From positions 1-64,000 of the forward strand of contig JAWQFJ010028261.1 of the NCBI GenBank assembly GCA_034096865.1: 64,000 nt of DNA, read 5' to 3'. The notes under the pieces are model-generated. The model searched no databases and was not told where the DNA came from. It was given only the letters and a program-made list of their open reading frames with translations. A program made the position numbers and the translations under genes. This document shows, one piece after another, positions 35,730 through 49,500 of the stretch (positions are counted from its first letter, which is position 1; every line of letters starts with the position of its first letter). Origin of the DNA: Theodoxus fluviatilis. Its lineage: Eukaryota > Mollusca > Gastropoda > Cycloneritida > Neritidae.

Positions 35730-38700
35730 CCAGTTAGTTTTTGTTTATCATCACAATCTTTACATTAGTATTTCTTTCAGAAACGTCAACAAACAGCCTG
35801 CTTACCCCAACATGCCTAATAAGCAGTGGGGAAGTGATGCACTTTAAGGAGGATTACATCCAAATAATTTCAACTTTCATTTCTTATGAAAATCCAGATT
35901 GTGGTTGTAATGCCTTCAACAAAGATCTCATTGCTATTGTACAATCAGAAACATAGGATCTCAGTATTTCTGTGATTGATTCTATTTTAAGGAGCTAGTA
36001 TGACACAGTACAGCTACCATCTCTCTGTTGCTGTGCTAGTATCTAAGTATGAAACAGTACAGCTACCATCATTTCTGTTGCTGTGCTAGTATGACACAGT
36101 ACAGCTACCATCATGTCTGTCACTGTGCTAGTATGACACAGTACACTATACAGCTACCATCATGTCTGTTGCTGTGCTAGTATGACACAGTACAGCTACC
36201 ATCATGTCTGTTGCCGTGCTAGTATGACACAGTACAGCTACCACCATGTCTGTCGCTGTGCTAGTATGACACAGTACAGCTACCATCATGTCTGTTGCTG
36301 TGCTAGTATGACACAGTACAGCTACCATCATGTCTGTCGCTGTGCTAGTATATATGACACAGTACAGCTACCATCATCATTATGTCGCTGTACTAGTATG
36401 ACACAGTACAGCTACCATCATGTCTGTTGCTGTGCTAGAATGACACAGTACAGCTACCATCATGTCTGTCGCTGTGCTAGTATGACACAGTACAGCTACT
36501 ATCATGTCTGTTGCTGTGCTAGTATGACACAGTACAGCTACCATCATGCCTGTTGCTGTGCTAGTATGACACAGTGCAGCTACCATCATGTCTGTTGCTG
36601 TGCTAGTAAGACACAGTACAGCTACCATCATGTCTGTCGCTGTGCTAGTATGACACAGTATAGCTACCATCATGTCTGTTGCTGTGCAGATGATCTCATG
36701 TGAATGTTCTTTGCAGGAAGCCAGGGACCAGCTCCTGCAAAGAGCACAGGGAGAACGACAGAAAAGAGAGGTATTTCCATTTTTCCTTTTGTAAGGCAAG
36801 AAGAAAAAATAGTTGTGGCTGCGGTAACATGGCCAGAAAAATAGTTGGTAGGTCATCTTGAAGTTTTTGTGCCAGATTGAACATGTATATATATTACAAT
36901 TTCTCTTGACCTGAAAAAAGTGATTTTTTAAATATTTTACTTGAATTCCCCGAGTGTTCATAAGACAGAGAAGATGGGACAACACACAAATCATTGATTA
37001 CCATCAATTCTTTCCACTTCTCTCTCTCTCTTTTTCTAAACACAATTGACAATAAAAGTTTAGGGTTGCAGAAAAAGGGTCCATCAGGTTGCCATAACCA
37101 TAACTACTTTTTATTTGGCCTAAAGTTGTTATTTTTCAGGATTTTTAGAATGAATAAGGAAACAAGGACTGCCTTGTTATCAATATGAGAGGAAATAGTA
37201 ACAGACATGAATCAATCTAGTCTATGGGTAATTTTTTTTTCATTTCCTCTTGTTGAAGTTTTTTTGTGTTGGTACTTGTTAAATATCTTTCCACATGACA
37301 TACATGCACACTGGGCAAGCACAAATGCTGCTTGTTTGATTTTTTTATATTATGAATGAATTCAGTTATTGATGTACAAGTGCCACCCAAAAAAATAAAA
37401 TGTACAATCTGTTGTAAACTCAAAAAGTTGATATGAAAAGATTGATCCAGGCATTCCAGTCAGGCAAAGGCTGAAGGGTTGCAGGTCATAAAACAGAGGC
37501 AGAAAATACCCTTGCTTGAATCTGCGTCTGAGCTTGTCTCTTTTAACTTTAGCTTAATAATTATAAAGGCAGGCAAGTACATGATATTATTGATGAGATC
37601 AGAGATGCAAATATTCCTGAAGGTTGTGTTCATGAGACGCAGTCACTCCTGAATGTTGTTGCATCCAACGTTTCAATCTGCACTGATGATGTGAATATTT
37701 TTGCATCTGTAAATGTAATGCTATATTTCAATCTCATCATAATTTTCATGAGATAAAACAGGGCATAGGAAGAGGGCTGCTTGTATTCAAATTGTTTCCA
37801 CTTTAAGGTGTGTGAAGTACATTTGCTATGGTGTAGACCATTTTGTCATTGTACCCTCAGCATTTAATGCAGGGAGAAAAGGAGAAAAAAAAATTGTATC
37901 ATAATATTAGAAGAGGTTGTGAGCACGGGAAAAACTGTAAAGTCAGTATAAACTTGAAACAGCTGGTGTCATGACAATTCAAGTGAAAAAACTAACTTAT
38001 CAGCACTAATAGAAACTTTCCAGTCATAAAGGAATAAGAACGATGGCTTGTGAGCATGATGGATGGAGAAAGCCAACTGCAGAATGAGCATCAGAGGGAG
38101 GTACAAAGACGGACAGCTTCAGTCACAGACACCTCCACACCCTGACACTGCCTTCCAGGTGTTTTCAAGAATTGTCCCCTTGACCTTGAATCTCCAAGGG
38201 CCTCATGCTTATTGCTGCATCCTTCCTGCCATTTCCCTTGTAACTTCCATGAATTGTTATTTCTAAATGTATATACATATATATGGAAGTTACAAGGGAA
38301 ATGGCAGGAAGGATGCTATAAATTCAAATCAGCCATGCTTTGACTTAAGCAGTGCCTCAGTCACTCTTCCAACTCCCAGTTCTATGGGGTGGCTTTAATT
38401 AATTAAAGTAGTTCCACTTGAAGTTTTTCATGTTTAGGAGAGAAGACTTAGGGCGCGTTTGTTTGGCCCAAAATCTCGAGAGAATTGCGTTGCCTACGTT
38501 CCTCGCTCATAAGGTCGCACTCGCCGTGAAGGCAGGCTGAGGGAAGTCTGGAGCTCTCTCAATTGGTGTGTTCTACGAAGTGAAAAACTGATGTGATAAC
38601 TGAATCGTCAGTTATTTCGTCTATCGGCAACTTCTTCACCTACTCTGGCGCCAGGACGCAGCCATGTTCTTCCGCCTTGCGAGATTATTGACCGTTTCTC

Positions 38701-41549
38701 TAGCTGTAGGAGTGTCTCACTCGACCTCGACTAGCCATTCAGGGAGAATCGTGAGATTTGTGGCCAAACAAACACGCCCTTAGCCGTGACCACTAAGCAG
38801 AAGGTGATTTCATTCCTTCAAATTGAGCATTATTGAAGTATCCTCCCAAGCAAATATATTGATTAAGTGGTATTTTCCATACATTAGATGTATCTTGATC
38901 AAGTGATGCTAGATGTAAGGACCCAACTGCCAGGAAAAAGATCCTGCTTAATTTAAGATTTTTTTCATAATATAGTTTTGTTTTGGCTGCTGTTATGAAT
39001 TTAAACCCATCATCTAGGGAGGGGGTTTATTTTTCTTTGATGTCACAACTACAGTGAAACATGATTAATTAATAAGTTCTGCTGAAGACAGCTGTTGAAG
39101 AAAAGTTTTCCTTATAACTTGTTCAATTTCTCTTTGTGTTTCACAGGATGAGAGACGCAGACTGGCGTGTGCTCTGAAGATCCAATCTTTCTACAGAGGT
39201 TATGTGGTGAGAAAGGCAACGGTAAGTGCCGCTCTACTCATTCCGATAGTGTTGTGGTATGATGAAAGTGTGACTAGCTTAAGTAGCTTTCCTTGAATTG
39301 TGCATAGACAACTGATAAGGCTTAATGATACAGAAAAGTGGTAGGGTGCAAATGATGTACTCTTGCAGTGACCAAGAATGGAAGTGTATGTAATGTTGAT
39401 GTTGTAGATCTTGATGAAGTTCTGTTCTTCTATCACCCCGCTTTGTTTCTGTGTCTCTCAGCCTTGGAGTTCTGCTGTGTTGCTGAGAGACTTGGGTACT
39501 TTGATCAATACAAACTGTGCCCATCAATGCATTGTTTAACTCAGTTTAAGTTTAAGAATGCAAGATTTTGTTTTCCTGGTGGTAGTCATTTCTGATAAAT
39601 AGTGCTGTTTGCTGATGACTATCTGTATCTGGTGTGTTTTCAAATGCAATGGGGTTTTAAGTCTTCAGCAATTCCATTCACATGGAAGACTGCTTTCTTG
39701 AATGGGAAGGGTATTTTTGTTTGCCAGATCTATGTTGGAACAATTGGTGAATGGGTATTCCCTCATTTATGCTTTTCCCTTCTAAAACGTGAATTTGCTC
39801 CATGGATAGAGTGACATGGTACCTGAAGTGAAGTCAAGCTAAAGTCCATTTCAGTGGATACCCCTCCTGGTTGTTGGGTTTCTAATCTTTAAGGAAAACT
39901 GATCTGTGGCCTTTGTGTTTAACAGCACTAAAACATGTTTTTTGATCTGCAGCCTATGAAATGGGTCTCACATGCAATGTGATGAGAGTGGCTCTCACAA
40001 TGAATTCCCGATGATGCAAAATTGAATTGTGTATAACTTGGCACCAAATCGTTGCAACTCATTTTGTAGTGCAGGGTCACCAGTCAAGTATGGCAGGGCC
40101 ACAAACTCATGCACTGTCTCCACCCCTCTTTTGTACTACTAAAATGTGAGAGAACTCCCCTGAATACGGATACATGGGCTTTTAATACACAAACTGTCCA
40201 ATTTAAAAAAATTGTAATGTTTGTTATTTCATGTACAGAAGATTAATGAACTGGCTCATTATACATTGATATACCCTTATTGATATGGTGCATAACAGTA
40301 TGAGTGTTGATGTATTTACAGGCCAAGAGGGTACGCAGTGACTACGACAAGATGGCTGCTGACCTGAACCGCCAGTCCAGCCCGACACTTGTCACCCTCA
40401 GCACTCTGGCCAGAAAGCTGTGCTACTTCTTCAAACTGAGCAACCCTGAGGATGGAGATCGACTGGTAAAAACTCTTTCCTCCGGCTTTGCTTGCCTCTG
40501 GTAGTAAACCTGTAAGACTGTAGTGTGTTGTGGCTTTGCTTGTCTCTGGTAGTAAACCTGTAAGACTGTAGTGTGTTGTGGCTTTGCTTGTCTCTGGTAG
40601 TAAACCTGTAAGACTGTAGTGTGTTGTGGCTTTGCTTGTCTCTGGTAGTAAAGCTGTAAGACTGTAGTGTGTTGTGGCTTTGCTTGCCTCTGGTAGTAAA
40701 CCTGTAAGACTGTAGTGTGTTGTGGCTTTGCTTGTCTCTGGTAGTAAACTTGTAAGTGTAGTGTGTTGTGGCTTTGCTTGTCTCTGGTAGTAAACCTGTA
40801 AGACTGTAGTGTGTTGTGGCTTTGCTTGTCTCTGGTAGTAAACCTGTAAGACTGTAGTGTGTTGTGGCTTTGCTTGTCTCTGGTAGTAAACCTGTAAGAC
40901 TGTAGTGTGTTGTGACTTTGCTTGTCTCTGGTAGTAAACCTGTAAGCCTGTAGTGTGTTGTGGCTTTGCTTGCCTCTGGTAGTAAACCTGTAAGACTGTA
41001 GTGTGTTGTGACTTTGCTTGCCTCTGGTAGTAAACCTGTAAGACTGTAGTGTGTTGTGGCTTTGCTTGCCTCTGGTAGTAAACCTGTAAGACTGTAGTGT
41101 GTTGTGGCTTTGCTTGCCTCTGGTAGTAAACCTGTAAGTGTAGTGTGTTGTGGCTTTGCTTGTCTCTGGTAGTAAACCTGTAAGACTGTAGTGTGTTGTG
41201 ACTTTGCTTGCCTCTGGTAGTAAACCTGTAAGACTGTAGTGTTGAAGAGCAGGTATGACAGTAGTCTGTTCCATGTGTGTGTGTGTGCATGTGTGTGTGT
41301 GTTCTTGGGGGGGGGGGGGGGGGGGTTGTGATGTGAGAGTATGTGTGTTTTCTATGATGTGAGGAGAGAGAACTAATGGACAGGCAGGCAGGCAAACTGG
41401 TAGGCAGATAGACCGGCGGACGGGCCAGCGGGCGGGTGGGCGGAGGGATGGATGGACAGGCAGACAGAATGTGTGTGTGTGTGTGTGTGTGTGTTTTCCA
41501 TGATAAGAGCGTGCGTGTGCGTATGTGTGTGTGTGTCTGTGTGTGTGTG

Positions 41550-41580
<31 letters not shown>

Positions 41581-42829
41581 TAGAGAGAGAGAGAGAGAGA
41601 GAGAGAGTGTGCATTTTCTGTCATGAAAATGTGTTCTCTGTGGGGGGAAGGGGTGTGTGTGTGTGCGTGTGTGTGTGTGTGTGTATGTAGTGTGTGTTTA
41701 CATGCACATAAGTGGCTGCATTTGTTTAAAAAACATTAAATGGAAGAATATGTGTTCATGTATGCACGCCTGTTTGCACATATGCATGCACAAGTGTTTG
41801 TTTGTTTGTGTGTGTTTGTGTGTGCATGTGGGTGTGCATACATGTGCTATATGGAGAAGCTGTGTATGCTATGTAAGTGTTGTTTGTTTGCAGGTCACGC
41901 TGTGCCAGCAGATTCTGCGACACTGCAAGACATACCTGGAGGGCCTGCCTGCCAATCTGCAGCAAGTCAAGCGCCTCCTCTCCCTCTGCCTCGGGTAGGG
42001 TCGTGTGTGTGGGTGTGTGTGGTGTGTACTTGTGCACATGCTGTGTGTGTGTATGTGAGTGTGTGTGTGTGAATATGTGAGAGAGAGAAGGGGGGGGGGG
42101 GGGGGGTTGCAGGGGCTAGACAGATAGATGAATGAAAAGACACACAGAAGCACAGAGGCAGAGAAAGACTGCGTTTCAGTAAATGGAAATTTGTATAAAC
42201 ATTTATCATGCATTGATTTCCCCCTTGGTTATATCTAGCATTGAATGTACACAAGTGCCTAGGGAGCTTTTAAATTGGACATCCATGTAAGACATAATGT
42301 AATAATGAGCAAATTGGACATCCATGTAAGACATAATGTAATAATGAGCATCATTATATTTTGTCCCAATCCTGCTTTCTGTAATGACAATATGTTGGGA
42401 TATGTATTGACTTTCCTTGACTGATTTCTTTTGTTGCTACAGTTACCTGACCAAGATAGCCACAGCGACGGCTCCAATAGCCATACCCATGCGCATGCTG
42501 GAGACGTTCTGCAAGCCATCCACCTTTGCCAAGGTTGCAGCAGCTGGAGGCCCTAGTGCTGTGGACCTTGTGCAGAACCTCATCCTGTACCTGGTGGCCA
42601 AAGGTGAGCCCTCCTATCTGAGGAAAGTGTGGTGAGTCTGCTGTTAGCAACATTCTCCCACGCTGTCAGAGGTTGTTGGTTTGATCCTTGGACTGGTGGT
42701 CCAAATTTTTCCTGTGAAGGACTTGGTTTGCTTTGCAAATGTGGCTATTTATGATTCCAAGGAAATCCAGTTCTGATATTTTAAACTCGGACGGAACTGC
42801 ACAAAAATGGAACCTTTTGTCTCTAACAG

Positions 42830-42921
<92 letters not shown>

Positions 42922-43425
42922 CTGTTTCTTTATCTCTCTGTGTCTCTCTCGCAAGGCTTGTTCAGGAGGCGCAGCGCTTTTGGGGCGTGATTCACTCAGC
43001 ACTGAGCAGCGCTGTGCATCACAGATCCGAGGTGATTCCCACGATTTTCAAAATGGCGTCTTCGATTCCGCGCTGGCCGTCGATGCGTAAAATAACCCTC
43101 AGAAACATTTTGGGACTGGAACAGGTTTTATTTGCCCCAAGTGCTCTGTATGCGTGAGTAATGGCAAGTAAGGATGACACAGTAGTGGACTTTATTCATG
43201 CAGAATACATTTAAACGTGCATAAAGGATGTCTGTGGCAAAGAAAGCACTTTCTTAGCGTCTAGCAACACAACATGGGGCGCAGAAGATTTACCTCCCCT
43301 TTAACAAGTGAAGCGCTGCACTAAATCTGTAGGTGTTCAGGAGAGGCAAAGAGCGCTGAATTGCCAACATGAAGCGCTCATGCAGCGCTTTGTACTCCTG
43401 AACAAGCCTTCTGTCTGTCTGTCTG

Positions 43426-43482
<57 letters not shown>

Positions 43483-43508
43483 CCTCTGTCTCTGTCTCTG
43501 TCTCTGTT

Positions 43509-43568
<60 letters not shown>

Positions 43569-46500
43569 AGCAAGGTGCTTGAATGGCATTGCTTTTCCCT
43601 TAAATAAAGCCAGGCACTTGGTGTTTGTACCATGGCAGTTGGAACGGAAAGCCTCTACATCAGTTGAGCAAAACAACCATCTGTCATCATCATCGTCATA
43701 GTCATCATCGTCATCATCATTATCAGCATTGTCGTCAACGTCATCATCATCATCATCATCATCATCATCAATATCAATGGACTCTTTATTTTTGTATTCA
43801 GGTTTTTTCCCCTGCATGCGGGCCTTGCTGAATGGCCGTGTGCCGGCCTCCATCGACAAGTCTCCTGACCCTCCCACTCCCCTGGCTGGCTCCATCCTGG
43901 ACCTGATCATGGTGCCAGTCCAGTTTGCCACCTCCAGCCACAACAAGGCCATCAGGTGGGGCTGTAGAGGATGTGAAGGCTGAACATGTGATGTCCTGTA
44001 AGACCGTGACTAAATACTGTGTGAAGCCAGCTGCTGATTGGTTGTCTTTAAATAGGTGTGCGCTTCTGTTTTTCCTGAGTTCTTTTTGCCGATTGACTGT
44101 CGAAAGATTCAGCAACGTTCTATACGTGCACCATATGCAAGAAATTCTGTCTTCTGAACAAAATATCTTATGAAATGGGTGAGTTCACTGATAGCATTGG
44201 ATATCCATGCTTTTACTCATTGCCACATGAATGTTTCAAAAAGATTGAAACAATTGCATTGTGAAAAGGCTGACAATTTAGTGGGTGGGTATCATAGGCA
44301 ATGTGCAAGGATGCAATAGATTCTATGTGTGTGAATGAGTGTGATGTCTCATGTCCAATCAAAAGCCGGCTGCACCCAATATTTAGACACTTGTCCCATG
44401 CCTCTGTAGTTCACCCTAGCTGCCTTTCCCATGCCTCTCCTTACCTCCCAGCAAAGGTGTGGACTAGCTCTCCAAATTTCCTACTCAAACTCATTGTTTA
44501 TCAACATTTATAGGGAAGGACGGCAAGTCTGCCGCAAGACTGTCCCAGGACTGCTTAGTTTAGAAGAACGAGTCAGAGGAGGGAAGTGTCAAAGTGAGCA
44601 GCAGGGTCTAAGCTGACAGCAGACTGTAATGGTAGCAAGAGGCAGGGAAAGGTGGCATAGGGCATTATACATGTCTTCTATGATACAAGATACAAGATAC
44701 TTTATTGTCCTCATTGATCACAAGGAAATTCGTTTTGTCGGTGGCAAAAACATAATACATACATACAAAAACAAAAACAGTTCAACATTAATTAACTCAA
44801 TCATATCGCTCAAGTTATGGAGTCCATCAGAGGCAATTCAATTTAATAGAGAAACATTTTACACCAAAACAAGTAATCACAGAAGGAACAAAGACACAAG
44901 CATGCACATCAAACAATCATCGTCACGCAATAACACATACCCGATCTTCATCCATAACACATGTACAAGAACACCCCCCCCCCCCCCCCCCCCCATCATG
45001 TTCATCATCCTGCATGCACATCAACAACCACACTCGCACAGCACACATAACACATACACGATCATCAACGCATAACGCATGCACCCCCCCCCCCCCCCAC
45101 ACACACACACACACTCTCACATGTTAATCCTTGTTGTTACAGACATAGTTCACACCATTCATAGTCCTTTCTGTCACAGTTCACAGCACTACAAGTCCTC
45201 GTAGTCCCAGTTCACTTTACTCCAATCTCTCCGTCATATGTCACATCAATCCTGGTCACATAGTCACAACTCTCATCACTCATCCTCACAGTCACAGTTC
45301 ACATCACCCACTCTTCAGTCACAGTTCACGTCACTCCTGGTCCCACATTCACGTCAAGTCTCACAACAATCTTCATGCATACTACCCATTCACCGGGACT
45401 CGTTGAAGAGACGGATGGCTGTCGGGAGGAACGAATCCCTCATGCGGTTTGTTCTGGCAGGCCAGCACCTCAGGCGACGTGAGGATTCACGAGTGGGTTC
45501 GCATGACGCGAATGCCTGGTGCAGAGGGTGGCGGTCGTCAGATCGAATCTTGCCCATCTTCCTCAGGGCCACACTGGGGTAGCGATCACTGAGAGGCTGG
45601 AGGTCGGAGCCAGTGATGGCGCCGGCTTCATCCACGACCTTCTCCAGCCTCTCCATGTCGCCCTTCCTGACACTGCTGTGGTAACACAGCTGGTTGAAGG
45701 AGACGACGCTCTCAATCGTCGCCTGGTAGAAGAGGTGGAGAATCTCAGAGTTGACGCGAAACTGCCGCAGCTTTCTCAAGAAGAAAAGCCTCTGGTTCGC
45801 CCGCTTGCACACGGCGTCCACGTTCGGTGACCAATCGAGCTGGTTATCGATGATGGTGCCCAGGTATTTGTATGTATCAACCATCTCGACTGGTTCGCCC
45901 TTGATGACGATGGGATCGACCGTGGTCTTGTTGTCTCGTCGAAAGTCTATGATGAGCTCCTTGGTCTTGGTCACGTTTAGCTCCAGGAAGTTGTCGTCGC
46001 ACCACTTCACCAGTTCCTCCACGGCATTTCTGTACGCCGATTCGTCCTTCTTCAGGATGAGACCTGACAGGGATGTGTCATCTGCGAACTTCAGCAGCAG
46101 GTTCATGAGATCCCTGAGGCGACAGTCGGCGGTGTACAGCGTGAAGAGCGAGGGTGACAGCACGCAGCCTTGAGGGGCGCCTGTGTTAGTGGTGATGGCG
46201 TCAGACAGAACCTGTCCAACACGCACTCGCTGTGTTCGCTTCGTGAGGAAGCTGAAGACCCAGCTGATGAGGACTGGGTTGACGTCATACTCCAGCAGCT
46301 TCCTCATCATCAGATGAGGCTGGATGGTGTTGAAGGCGCTGCTGAAGTCAATGAAGAGGATCCTGGCGTACGAGGAGGGCTTCTCGAGATGGTCGGCTAC
46401 GTTATGAACGAGGGTCAGAATCGCATCTTCAGTACTCCGATTGCGGGAGTATGCAAACTGAAGAGGATCCTGGTGTTCCTCTGTCTCTGACCTCAACCTC

Positions 46501-49500
46501 CGAAGCACCAGCTTCTCAGCACACTTGAAGGGGATAGAGGTGAGTGCTATAGGCCTGTAGTCGTTCATCGTCGCTGGTGCACGCTTCTTGGGCACAGGGA
46601 CGATGGTCGAGCTCTTCCAGATTGTGGGGATGGAGTGTTCGTCAAGCGACCGCTGGAAGAGCTCGCGGTAAACAGGGGCGAGAGAGTCACCACATTCCCG
46701 TAGGAGCCTGCCTGTAATGTTGTCTGGGCCTGCCGCACTACGGGCTTTGACTTTCTTGAAGGTCTCCCGGACTTCGTCGATAGTGATGATCACAGGCGTG
46801 GAAGGACGGCTGAACACTTCCTCCATGACTTTCTTTTGTTCTTCGCTAAAGTCACGCTGGTCAAACCGAGCGTAGAAATTGTTCAGCTCTCCTGCCAGCC
46901 TCGCCTCATCTGTCGTCTTGAGAGGGACTTTCTTTGGCTTGTAGCCGGTGATTGTCTGGACGTCCTGCCAGTACTGCCTGGAGTTGCCCTCTTTGAAGTT
47001 GTTCTCCAGCTTGGTCGCAAAGCGGCGCTTGTCCTCTCTGATCTGCTTGTTGAGCTGCCTCTGGACTGCCTTCACCTCATCGCGGTCACCGCTCTTGAAC
47101 GCCTCTTTCTTCCTGTAGAGCAGCCTCTTCAAACCCGGGGTGACCCATGGCTTGGTGTTGGGGAAGACTGTGCAGGACTTGGTCTCAAGAACAGTTTCAG
47201 CGCAGAAGGTGATGTACGCCGAGGTGACGTCGGCAGTCGTGTCGAGGCTGGGGTCAGATAAGACACTCCAGTCGGTGGACTCAAAGCAGCCACGAAGAGC
47301 CTCTGACGAGTCGCTGGTCCACTTCTTCACCTTTCTCACGATAACAGTATGAATGCTTGGGAGATGCTTTGTATTGAAATATATGCAGGAAAACACTGCT
47401 CTCGCCATGTTGAAGAGAAGAGTTTGTTGATGCTTCCTCAAGAAAAGAAAACAAATTTCAGTAAAGTTTTTTTCCTGTTAGTATTTGCTCCCAAGACCAA
47501 TAAAATAGAAATGGGGGGGGGGGGCTTTATAATCTCATAGGTAGGAATTCAAGGTGCCTGTTTGCACTTTTGATTGAACTATGTACACTTGCTAGTGAAG
47601 GAGGAGTATTAGTCATGATTGCTTGCATTTTCATTGAAAAGACTTCTTTGACAGTATGATCTTGGTACCGTTTGTCAAACCTATGGAGGATTCCTTTTCG
47701 GTCCCTAAGAGATACAGTTTCTCTGCTTGGCTTTCTATGTATGTGTTCTCATCAAGATGTCTGACTGGACTTTGAATGATCACTTGTGTACTTAATTCCT
47801 AATGCCATCTGCCATTGAGGAGTGACCTCTACACGCATGTATCTGTTACCCATGACACTGACATCAACTGAAACTATCTGTTGCAGCCGTGAGGTCTTGT
47901 TTGCACTGACAAGAACGTTCCTGTGCCCAAGCTACACAGAGCAGGTGGGACAGTTCCTGGTGCCCGCCATGGCCTACGGGCGCTACCCGTTCCCCTTTGT
48001 GGAGCTGCTTCACATCCTGCTGGAGCACTCCCGCAGCGAGCAGCTCTACATGCCTGGCTTCCAGGGCATTTTCCTCTTCTCACCCTGGCTGCTGGCCGCC
48101 CTCATCACCCTGGCCTCCAAGCACCTTGGTAAGCAGTGCCTCTACACAGATCTGTTCACTTGATTGTTCAGTGAGAATGACAGAAGCAGTCCATTGGTGC
48201 CTCAACGCAGATATGTTCACTTGATTGTTCAGTGAGAATGACAGAAGCAGTACACTGGGGCCTCTACACAGATCTGTTCACTTGATTGTTCAGTGAGAAT
48301 GACAGAAGCACCCCATTGATGCCTCAATGCAGATTTTTGACTTGATTGTTCAGTGAGAATGACAGAAGCAGTCCATTGGTGCCTAAACGCAGATTTTAGA
48401 CTTGATTGTTCAGTGAGAATGTCTGAGCCATTTTCCCACAAAATTTAGTTGTTGACATTTACTGTCCTGTACTTCCATATTCTACCCCTTGCCTCTATTC
48501 CCATACCACCCCTTGCCTCTATTCCCATACCACCCCTAGCCTCCACTCCCACACCACTCCTAGCCACCAGCAGGAAGGCCAGCTTTTCTGTCATGTTTTC
48601 CTCTGCAAACTTGTTCTAAATTTAGCTGTCATGTGATCACCTTGTGGCAGATTTGCCTTGCACAGAGCAAATGATCACTAAATTTAGAAAATGAGTTTCA
48701 GGAGGACAATGGGATGGAGGGGCTTATCCTTTTGCTGGCAGCTCAGGGCAGTATGGGAATGACAATGTGGAGTGTAGTGGGGTAGCATGGAGCAGTATGG
48801 AAATGGCAACGTGGGGTGGAGTGGGTAGCATGGGACAGTATGGGAATGGCAATGTGGGGTGGAGTGGGTAGCATGGGACAGTATGGGAATGGCAATGTGG
48901 GGTGGAGTGGGTAGCATGGGGCAGTATGGGAATGGCAACATGGGGTGGAGTGGGGTAGCATGGGGCAGTATGGGAATGGCAATGTGGGGTGGAGTGGGGT
49001 AGCATGGGACAGTATGGGAATGGCAATGTGGGGTGGAGTGGGTAGCATGGGGCAGTATGGGAATGGCAACGTGGGGGGGAGTGGGGTAGCATGGGGCAGT
49101 AAGGGAATGGCAATGTGGGGTGGAGTGGGTAGCATGGGGCAGTATGGGAATGGCAATGTGGGGTGGAGTGGGTAGCATGGGGCAGTATGCGAATGGCAAT
49201 GTGGGGTGGAGTGGGGTAGCATGGGGCATTGTACATTGAGTCAACCATTACTTCTTTCTTTTGTGACATGATGGTAGATATTTTTGTGTGAACCAAAAGC
49301 TTTTTTCACTGTGCCGTTGTAGGTTACCAAACACTGGAGAGAGATATATATATCCAGATAAATCACTTATAGGCACATGTAGAGTGGCATTGTGGCATTT
49401 GTGTACTAGGATTAAGCTCCATTGTGTACAGCATCAGAATACATAGGTGTCTAAGATCTTATAATCCTTTCAAGTATTCTGCAGGTACTCATGAGATTTG

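Noticed and set aside
40316..41614. 432- and 283-codon minus-strand frames
   Set aside because: Products of the 48-bp array and TG microsatellites in UBE3C intron 4. The same DNA carries a real plus-strand exon.
44923..45120. Short frames over the C homopolymers in the LINE 3' UTR
   Set aside because: Low-complexity sequence within a retrotransposon 3' UTR.
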